64,000 bases of DNA from Prorocentrum cordatum. Its lineage: Eukaryota > Sar > Dinophyceae > Prorocentrales > Prorocentraceae. The notes beneath the pieces were generated by a model. That model saw only the letters and a program-made list of their open reading frames with translations. It did not search any database and was not told where the DNA came from. Positions 11,071 through 19,501 of this stretch are shown in pieces. The position numbers were made by a program, and so were the translations under genes. The number at the start of each line of letters is the position of its first letter. Position 1 is the first letter of the stretch. Location: NCBI GenBank assembly GCA_963575745.1, contig CAUYUJ010017840.1:96345-160344 (forward strand). The letters are read 5' to 3'.

Positions 11071-12589
11071 CTGTGCAGAGGGAGAGGGGGCCTAGGATGC
11101 TCGACCTGCCAATTTGTCGAAGGCTGATACGCGTAGACATGCGCATAGTAGATGTTCCGCGAGCAGCGCGCCGCCATGCCGCGGGCGGGCTTGCCCTGTT
11201 CTCGCGCTCGCACGCTCGTGCGCCGCGAACAGTCGGGCCCGGCATTGACGCGGAAAACCGCGCAGAACGATTCAGAGGGGGTAGCGCCCCCAGGCGGCGA
11301 CGGCCACTTCGCCATGGTAGTCGGTCGCTTCTGGCAGCGGGGCGGCGGGGCGCGCGCGGCGACCCGCCGCTCTGGCCGACTCCGTTTCTAACGCTTGCTA
11401 GAAAACAAGTCCCGCGACGTTGCCGCCCACCTGGCGGCGGAGGATGGGTTGCGGCTGAGCTGCCTCCCTCTCTTCTGCAGTGGGGGAGCCCGCGCTTGGC
11501 CCGCGCCCCGGGCGATGCGGGCGTCGAGCAAATTCCAGCGAAAGTGCCCCCCCCCCCCCCGCTGCTTCGACTCCGTCATCTGGGGCAGCGCTGAGATTAT
11601 GGCAGTGATGTTCGACATGGGCTGCCCGCGCTGCTCTGCCGCGTGGGCGAGATTTCCCCGGGCCCCCCGAACTGCTCGTCGGCGAGGGGCGCCAACGACG
11701 GGGGCGAAAACCATAAGGCTTGGACCGCCACCGTCGGTGGGCGACGGGGAGCGCCCCGGACGCGCCGGGGAGATGGCGGCGGCGAGCTTGGGTCAGCTGG
11801 CGGCGAATGGGGGGTCCCAGCGCATGGCGCCGCGGCCCAGGGCCCCGCCAGCCCGGGCGCTTCGCTGCCAAGAATGCCAAATGGCCGACCAGGCCAGTCT
11901 TCGCGTTTGCGAACCTGGGCAGGTGCCCATATCGCCTGGCACATCGACCAGCGATGGGCCCCACCAATTACTTGCCATTCGCCTTCGTAGCCCAGTCGCG
12001 CCATGCCTGCGCGTGGTCGCCTGTTCTGCGCAGAGGAGATGTGCTGGGCCTGCCAGAAGCCCGAGGTCTTGCTCCGCTGGCTAATGCTTTATTGGAGTTC
12101 TCGCAGATTTTGGCGCATCCGACGGCGCGCGCGGCGCAGCCGTGGCGACGCCGCCCCCCGGGCCAGAGTTCCAAGGGGGCCGCAGCCGCGCGCGTTGAGT
12201 CGACCTCGCCGAAACAACGCGCCGCGGGCGAGTTGGGCACGCAGCGCGTAGCATTGGCCAGCGCTGACGACCCTGGACCCAGACGGCGCGTCGCGGCGGA
12301 TGCCGGGGATCCCCGCGCGATTGCTGGGCCTGGCAGGCCGAACAACGGGCCGCGAGCTATTTGGGCATGCGAGGCATAGCCTGAGCCCGCAGCCCCGGCA
12401 GAATGTCAGAAATCTTCCACAAGTGCGGCCCCGGAACGCGCCTGCAAAACGGCGGCCCAGAGATGATGGTCAGCATGCTGATGTGCGCCAGTTGGTGGCA
12501 GGGTAGACGCGGGTTGGCCGGCAGGCAACCCGCTCCGCCGCGCCTTCGCGCCAACGCGCGGGGCCCGAGACGCGGGCGACCAGATGGCG
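11071..12589. other. GC-rich spacer with possible minus-strand exons
   Basis: Two minus-strand stretches have protein-like composition: about 12004-11860 (MARLGYEGEWQVIGGAHRWS...) and about 12500-12365 (HQLAHISMLTIISGPPFCRR...). Neither can be tied to splice sites with confidence. A C14 run lies near 11549. Confidence 0.3.
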
Positions 12590-13880
12590 CGCAACAGCGC
12601 GCGCCCGGGCGAGATCTCCAGGCCTTGCCGTTCACCGACGGGCATTGGGCCGCAGGCGGACTTGCGCATGCCCCCACGCGCAAAGGATTATGGGGCACGT
12701 GGACCACGAAGAGCAGGCTGCAGAAGAGACGACTGCACGCGGCCTGTTCTGCATGCCTCTCGTGGGCGCCACCCTCGCCTGGGAGGCGTCGCCCGTGGCG
12801 CGCAGCGCGAAGCGTTTCGGCCGCATGCTCTCGCGCGCCCACCGCCCGGCGACGACGGCTTCGCAGGGGCAGGCAACTTGCGGCGCAGTGACCTTCGACT
12901 GCGCGCGCCAGGAGTGCAGGGGCAGCGCGGCGCTGACGACGACGCACGGTGTCTGCGCCCCTATGCGACGTTCCCCCGCGCCGCCCCGACGCTGGACACG
13001 CCGGCGGCGCGGCCGCCCCATCGTCGGCCGCGGGAGGATGGGCCGCCGCAGTCGGCGGTGGAGGCCCTCGAACGCATCGAGAAGGCCTGTTTAACGGTGC
13101 AGAGAGCCGTTCTGCGTGCCGAGAAGTACGACATGGCGCCTCCCGGACAAGAGTAGGTGCTCCAGCGTTCTGTAGCCCGATGCCGAGCGCGGACGGTCTT
13201 GCCGGAGCTGGCTCAAGTAAGCGAGGGCAGCCCTATCAGTTGTTCGATGGTCACTGCGCGAGTGCGACCGAGCTGCTGGCCCGACGCCGAGCGCCGACGA
13301 TTTATTTCTCCAGTTTCCCGCGCGCCCCGCTGCGCGCCACTCGCTGTCGAGCGCGGATGGTCGCTGGGCTCATCGGGTCGATGCCAAGTGCGGGCGGTCG
13401 GGCCCGACTGCATCTGCCGACGACGTTTTCCGCATTGGTGGCGAACAGGATTCGTTTTGGTCGCGAGAGAATGGAGCCGCGCGCCCAACCCCTTGCGCCA
13501 TGCGCTCTTGCTCGGGCAGCCGCAGTTCTCTCCGCCAGCCGGGGCGCTGGGGCGGGGGCCTCCAGCGCGAAGCCGAGAGAAAAACCCGGTCTCTTCCGCG
13601 CGGTGTGTCGCGCGAGTTGCCCGCGCGGGCTACCGCGCAAGGTCTTCCATGCAAGCGCGCGAAGTTGCGGGGTCTTGCGCGGCATGTGCATGAGCGTTCC
13701 CTGCGACATTGCGGAGAGGGATCGCGCGGCCGCGCTCAGGCCACGGACGAGCGCACGCGCTCATCCTAAGCTAGACCATGTCCAGACTCATGCCAATATG
13801 CCGACTCGTTACGAGTGAGTCCCATTCGCGTCTGGCACCGTGAGACGCACTTCCAGCCCCTCAAGTCAAGCTCGTTCGTA
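12590..13880 (+). repeat. 1.2-kb direct duplication, copy 1
   Basis: Colinear with 15690-16985 at roughly two-thirds identity. Shared landmarks, in order: GACGGGCATTGG, TTCTGCATGCCTCT, TGGGAGGCGTCGCC, GCGACGACGGC, GAGCTGGCTC, CGATGCCAAGTGC, GGTGGCGAACAGGA, CAGTTCTCTCCGCCAG (CAGTTCACTCCGCCAG in copy 2) and TCAAGCTCGTT. On the minus strand the left part encodes PMPVGERQGLEIS, conserved in copy 2, so the duplicated unit may carry gene fragments. Confidence 0.7.
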
Positions 13881-14028
13881 CCCGAAGTCGATGCCAACGC
13901 GCGCGCATGCGGGGTGGGGGGCGGGGGTGGGTGGGGGGGCGCGCTGTGAATGGTCACTCCGACCGCGCCGAGCCCCCGCGCCAATGCCTTCTTTCCTCTT
14001 CCCGTCCTCGCTTAGACTCATACGGTCG

Positions 14029-14270
14029 ACGACGACGACGACGATGATAATGATGCTGAGGATGATGATGACGGTGAGCGGGCTGCTGGCTTTGGCGACG
14101 ATGGTGGTGACAAAAAGGATGGCGACGACGATGCTCCTTAGAGTTGCCCATGCTCAGTGTGACACCCGTGGTCGCTACTCAGGTGAAGATGTGATGATGA
14201 TGATGGTGACGATGTTGAGGATGGCGATGGTGATGATAATGTTGATGACGATGATGTTGACGGACGGAGC
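14029..14270 (+). repeat. Short GAC/GAT-rich patches
   Basis: Two clusters of GAC/GAT/GTG triplets (14029-14128 and 14181-14270) separated by unique sequence. Confidence 0.75.
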
Positions 14271-14989
14271 TGATTTTGAGAGTGTCCTGGGCGAGGCTCT
14301 GGTTCCGGCGCCGCCACCGCGGGGCCGCCAAGGGGCATTCTTGTTTTCCGTTCTCGCCCAGTTTGCGGCGACGTCTGGAAAGGTTCGTCGGTTCACCGAC
14401 CCAACGCCGCCCGCTGTAGGAGTAGAACTTGAAGGCGCCTCGGGCGAGTCGCTGTTTTTGTCCGTTCCCCGGGGGGCCCAGATTGCGAGGGTGTCTCGAG
14501 CGGTTTGCCTGCTCCGTGGACGATGTGCCTGCGCCGCGCCGTGGCCACCATTTTGGTGCATTTTTCAAATTTGGCGATCTGCGCATGATAGTGGCGCAGG
14601 GTTTGCGGGCTGACTTGCGCCCGCATCTTTGCCCTTGGAAATCCTCGCGGGGCCCGGCGGCCCCGCTGGTGAAGGGTCAGCAGGGTTTCCGTGCGAGGCC
14701 TTGCCATATGTAGGTCCCGAGGTTGCACGGTGCATAGTTTTTGTTCTTAGCAGAAGTTCTGCGCCGTGGCGCGTGTAGTTTTCATCGGCGGCTTCAGAAT
14801 TGGCCGTCGAGTCTTCTCGTCGGCCCTTCTGGTCTGAGTGCGAGGCGCGCACTTCTTCGCTGGGCTCGCAAAGGGGCGCGCCCGCGCATTTGACACTCGT
14901 CGATGCCAAGTGCCCCCTTGGAATTGCGCGGCTCGATGCGGAGATCAGACATCGTCCGCGCACCTTTTTTGGCGGCAACACTCGTCCGT

Positions 14990-15480
14990 GTTCAGATCAG
15001 ATTCCGAGGATGTCGCGGGCGCGGCACTGGTTTCCGCGTGCCCATGCAGGGGCCGCCACGAGATATCCAATTCCTTCTGTTCGCGCGCGAATTGCGTGGG
15101 TGTCTCGAGCGGCCTGCCCGCCCACCGACCCGATATCCCCCGCTTCCAGATCACATTTGGACGGCAGCTCGGCGGGGCGTTGGTTTTCGCCCCCCACGGG
15201 GCCCGGGTTGCGAGGATGCCTCGGGCGGCTGGCTCGTTCGGGCGGTCAGGCTCGTCTGCGGCCAGGGCTGTTTCTGAGGATGTCTCGGGCAAGGCGCCGG
15301 TTTCGGCGCCGCCAGGAGTTCAGATTGAGAAGATGTCTCGGGCGGGTTGCTCGCTCCGGTGGCCAGGCCCGCCTGCGTTCGGAGCTCAATCCGAGGATGT
15401 CTCGGGCGGGGCGCTGGCTTTCGCGCCCCAGGCGGCCCCGATTGCGAAGGCGTCTCTGGCGAGGCGTCTGCGGGGCGAGC
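14990..15480 (+). repeat. Degenerate ~140-bp tandem array
   Basis: The phrase GAGGATGTCTCGGGCGGGGC followed by GCTGGTTTTCGCGCCCC and a GATTGCGAAG-type end recurs about four times (near 15006, 15215, 15275, 15395). Weaker relatives lie upstream near 14290-14500. Similar open frames on the plus strand reflect the repeat rather than a proven gene. Confidence 0.6.
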
Positions 15481-15596
15481 GCGCTGCCTTCAGCGCTCCT
15501 CGGGGAGGGGGCGGGCGTTCCCCGCGATGCCGAGCGCGGCCGGCATCTACCGCGCCGGCAGGGGCCGCGACGCGCTCCCTGCTCGCGCGGGACCGC

Positions 15597-15785
15597 TGGC
15601 AAGTTGAACTGATCTAGGGCCTCGCCCGGGAGCGGCGGGCCGCCGCCGCAGGCATCGCGCCCGACGCAGGCGACCACATCATTCACGACGACGCGCGAGA
15701 GCGAGATCTTCAGGCCGCGCCTTTCCCCGACGGGCATTGGCTGCATGTCGACGATTTCACGCGGGCCCCCGCGTGGAGAGAGTTC
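15597..15785 (-). CDS. Candidate exon, paralogue of the 10.2-11.1 kb gene model
   Basis: The minus-strand frame reads ELSPRGGPREIVDMQPMPVG... then RGLKISLSRVVVNDVVACVG and ends near ALDQFNLP. Composition is protein-like. The core is conserved in the copy at 12669-12560 (PMPVGERQGLEIS) and more distantly in exon c at 10360-10181. Borders are not fixed by splice sites. Unknown family. Confidence 0.35.
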
Positions 15786-16985
15786 ATGGACTTCGCGGGC
15801 AACGAGGTGAAGGCTGCATAAGAGAAGATTGTTCGCGGCCTCTTCTGCATGCCTCTGATGGAGGCCACCTTCGCTTGGGAGGCGTCGCCTGCGGCGCGAT
15901 GGTGCTTGGGCCGCGTGCTCTCGCGCGCCCGCTACCCGGCGACGACGGCCTCGCGGGCGCAGGCGATGCGCGGCGCAGTGGCCATCGCGCGCGCGCCAGG
16001 AGCCCCGGGGACAGCGCGGCGCTCACGACGACGCGCGGCGGCTGCGCTTCCACGCGATTTTCCTCCGCGCCGCCCAGACGGCGGACGCGCCGGAGGCGCG
16101 GCCGCCCCCTCGCGGGCAGAGGGGGGAAATGCCGCCGAAGTCGGCGAAGGAGGCGCTCGATCTCTTCGAGAAGAAAAAAGGGTTCAATGGTGGGGAGGGC
16201 CTTTCTTCTTGCCGAGAGTTACGGGATGGCGCCGCCAGTAGAAGAGTCGCTTCTTGAGCTTCTGCGACCCGATGCCAAGTGCTGGCGGCCCTGATGGAGC
16301 TGGCTCGCACGAGCAACCCGATCAGCGTTTCAATGGCCATTCGAATGAGCATGACAAAGTTGCCGGGCCGAAGCCAAGTGTCGATGGGCTATTTATCTTG
16401 TTCCCTGCGCGCCCAGCCGCAGCCTGCTCAGTGCCAAGTGTAGATCGTCGACTGACTCACCCGCCCGATGCCATGCGCGGACGGTCTGGCCTAACGGCAC
16501 TTGTCGACGACCAGTTATTGTTTCTGGTGGCGAACAGGACTTGCTCTGGCTGCTATAGAAGCGAGAGCTGCGTGTTCCCCCCCTCGCGCCATGTGTTATT
16601 GCCTGGTTTGCCGCAGTTCACTCCGCCAGCGGGACACCGGCACTTGAACTTCCAGCGTAAAGCCGTGGGCAACCTCTTTCTCTTCCACGTGGCGTGGTGT
16701 CCGTGAGCATTTGCGAAAGATCGTGTGTGCCAGCGAACGAACTTCCAGGGACTTGCGCGGAATGAAAGTTCCTTGCTTCATCATGGAGAGGGGTCGAGTA
16801 TCCATGTCGACTCAGTACCGCTCGGCCGTGCCAGCCACTGACGCGCACATGCGCTGATCCAACCTTCACACATATCCAGATGTATGCGAATCTATCCACG
16901 CGTAATATCGGCACTCATTCGCATTCGAACTCAGGCACCGCGATATCCACTCCAAATCTGTCAATATTCAAGCTCGTTTAAGGTC
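15690..16985 (+). repeat. 1.2-kb direct duplication, copy 2
   Basis: Partner of 12590-13880. The two copies lie about 3.1 kb apart in the same orientation and have diverged by substitutions and many small indels, so this is an old duplication. Confidence 0.7.
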
Positions 16986-17265
16986 GTACTCTTTTGCGCT
17001 TAGACAGTCACGGGGGGATAGGCCCACACAAATCGATGCACACATGTTGAGCTCCACGCGGTGAGTAATCAAAACATGTGCGCGCGGCGCGAACGCGCGA
17101 ACCACATTCAGAAAACGGTCCGCCCTCCATCCGTGATGCTGTTACATATTTCCCGCTTGCATATCCGAATTACTTGGAAAAAAAGCTCGTGCGGACCCCC
17201 CCACGTCCTACCGACACGCCTCGGGGTGCGCCAAACGGGGTTTTATCAGGACATGTGATGGAGGA
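16986..17265. other. Spacer without recognisable gene
   Basis: A lower-GC stretch between the duplication and the GAG tract. Nothing recognised. Confidence 0.4.
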
Positions 17266-17660
17266 CGTGGAGGCGGAGACGGAATAGGACGATGAGGAGG
17301 AGGCAGAGGAAATGGAGGGGGAGGAGGAAAAGGAGGCGGACGAAGATGAGGAGGAGGAGGTGGAGGAGGTAGAGGAAGAGGCGGACGAAGAGGTGGAGGA
17401 AGAGGAGGTGGAGGGGGAGGAGGACGAGGAGGATGAGGAAGAGGAGGTGGAGGAAGAGGGGGAGGGGGAGGAGGGGGAGGGGGAGGGGGAGGGGGAGGGG
17501 GAACGGGAGGCAGGGAATGAGGACGAGAAAAAACAGCGGTGAGAAAGGGAAAATGGAAGGAGGAGGAGGAGGAGGAGGAGGAGGAGGAGGAGGAGGAGGA
17601 GGAGGAGGAGGAGGAGGAGGAGGAGAGACGAGGAGGACGAGGACGAGGAGACGAGGACGA

Positions 17661-17698
<38 letters not shown>

Positions 17699-18115
17699 AA
17701 GGGTAGGAGGAGGCGGAGGACGAGGAGGAGGAGGAGGAGGAGGTATAGGAGAGGATGAGGAGGAGGCGGAGGAGGAGGAATAGGAGGAGGAGGAGGAGGA
17801 GGAGGAGGAGGAGGAGGAGGAGGAGGAGGAGGAGGAGGAGGAGGAGGAGGAGGAGGTGGAGAGAGGAGGAGGAGCAGTTGGAGGTGGAGGTGGAGGAGGA
17901 GGAGGAGGAGGAGGAGAGGAAGAGGAGGAGAAGAAGTAGGAGCAGGAGGAGGAGGAGGAGGAGGAGGAGGAGGAGGAGGAGGAGGAGGGAGGAGGAGAGA
18001 GGAGGAGGAGGAGGATGAGGAGGAGGAGGATGAGGAGGAGGAGGAGGAGGAGGGAGGAGGAGGAGGAGGAGGAGGAGGAGGAGGAGGAGGAAGAGGAGGG
18101 GGAAAGGGAGGATTG
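17266..18115 (+). repeat. 850-bp GAG/GAC purine-rich tract
   Basis: The longest GAG tract here. It includes a GAGGTGGAGGAAGAG-rich front, a GGGGGAGGG block (about 17459-17505), a GAGGAC/GAGACGAGG block (17625-17700) and long perfect GAG runs. Frames on both strands are open for hundreds of codons because GAG and CTC units contain no stop. Confidence 0.95.
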
Positions 18116-18296
18116 AGGCGCCAGGATGTATATCGACGTTTTTTCCTCCAGCAGGGGCGCCTTTCCATCTGCGGCATAGCCCCATCGACGCCTCGCCCGC
18201 GTCGCCCGCGGGCGCTGCGGGAGGCGGCTGCGGCGCTAGCGCTGCGGTGCCGCCGCGGGGGTGGGTGTGTGGGACAGAACGCAGTCTGCTAAAACT

Positions 18297-18500
18297 CGGC
18301 GGCGGGCGAGGGGGTGAAATGAGAAGCAGGAGGCCTTTTCAGAAGGCGGCGGGACTTTTCAGAAACCCTCGCTCCTTCTGAAAGGTTTTGCGGGTCTTCG
18401 TGGAAGGCTTAGATATTTTCTCAGAAGGCCTGGGAACTTCCGAGCCTTCTGAGAAGACGCGCGCGCGCCCCTTCTCACTTCCCCCCCGGGCTCGCCGCCG
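18297..18500. repeat. Foldback element family S (single copy seen)
   Basis: About 204 bp with arms of about 30 bp: CGGCGGCGGGCGAGGGGG...GAGAAG on the left pairs with CTTCTC...GGGCTCGCCGCCG on the right. TTCAGAAGG and CCTTCTGA pairs repeat inside. No clear TSD. MITE-like, class unknown. Confidence 0.6.
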
Positions 18501-18769
18501 AAACACATTCCACGAACATGCTACAGCATTGCTTCATGAGTAAACCGCTTGATTGTTCTGGCACTTTTTCAGGTCATCACGTTTGTCGACGGTTGACGAG
18601 ACGGTCAGGAGCAACATCCGGGGGGATAGTCGTGAAACAAATAGTGGCATAAACAGAAGCATGCAGGAATTCCGTCGGTTATCAGAGGTCTTGTGGCCTC
18701 GGAGTGCTCTTCAGCAGCTGCCCTCGAACTGCCGCCGGAGACCCCAGTTCTGACCCGAAGGCCAAGCGA

Positions 18770-18880
18770 CGAGGACCACTCGGGGCGGACGAAAGGGGGT
18801 GGGGAAAGAGATCCTCTGGAGGTCACGAAAGGACAGGACAGGGGGGTACGAAATCCGCTGCACGCGGAAGCATCTCACAC
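18770..18880 (+). repeat. Dispersed repeat family R, copy 1
   Basis: Shares GATCCTCTGGAGGTCACG, GGACAGGACAGGGG and GCTGCACGCGGAAGC-type words in order with 28960-29065. Confidence 0.45.
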
Positions 18881-19090
18881 GCCGTGACCCCAAGGGGTCG
18901 GCGGATTTTGTCATCGGTCCCTCTCCTGGAGGAGGGCCAGCTGAGACACTGGCGGCTCGATGTCTCTGGGGGCGCGGCCCAGGGCCGTTCAAGACCTGTC
19001 TTTGGGTGGACAGGTGTCCCGCTGACCCGCTTTCCGAGGCGGGCCCAGCGGTGGCGACGAGGAGCCTTGAGCCTGTTTTGGGGGGATTCA

Positions 19091-19253
19091 GGCAAGTTTA
19101 CTTGCATGGCGTTCGCCCCCTCCCCCCCCCCCTCGCCCCTCTTCAAGCGAATACTAGTGTGCAAGTGCCTTCCGACTCGCGTGATTTCCGCGCCCCCCCC
19201 CCCGGGCTTGCTTCAGGCTCAGCCCCCCCCCCGTCCGTGCAAGTAAACTTGCC
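19091..19253. mobile_element. Foldback element family F, copy 1
   Basis: Terminal inverted repeats GGCAAGTTTACTTGCATGG (19091-19109) and CCGTGCAAGTAAACTTGCC (19235-19253) enclose a C-rich interior with CTTCAAGCGAATACTAG. Copy 2 is at 62575-62752. Both copies share flanking words outside the repeats (TTGAGCCTG left, AGAGTCTAAAA right), so the unit may be longer or was duplicated as part of a larger segment. Confidence 0.7.
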
Positions 19254-19310
19254 AGAGTCTAAAAAACAACAGGTTCCTTCAGGAGGCCCCCAGGAAGGGA
19301 CGACCAGCCC

Positions 19311-19363
19311 CCTCCTCCTCCTGGTCCTCCTCCTCCTCCTCCTCCTCCTCCTCCTCCTCCTCC
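19311..19363 (-). repeat. CTC tract
   Basis: About 50 bp of CTC units on the plus strand, inside the upstream extension of the long open frame that follows. Confidence 0.85.
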
Positions 19364-19501
19364 CGGACACAGACTCCAGCGACTGAGGGACCAGCCCCGC
19401 AAGGCTGGCGACGGTGGCGCCAGCGCCCACGCCGCGGTCGGGGCAAGGCGGCCGCGCGAGGACGAGGAGCACCAGCCGTTCCTCACGACATCGACGGGGT
19501 C

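Noticed and set aside
14838-15617. 260-codon plus-strand frame in the 14.8-15.6 kb region
   Set aside because: Coincides with the degenerate 140-bp tandem array; repeat periodicity explains the recurring peptide and the frame lacks other support.
17170-18185. Open frames of over 320 codons on the minus strand through the GAG tract (poly-Pro/Ser/Leu)
   Set aside because: CTC/GAG triplets contain no stop in any frame, so length is meaningless; content is pure repeat translation.
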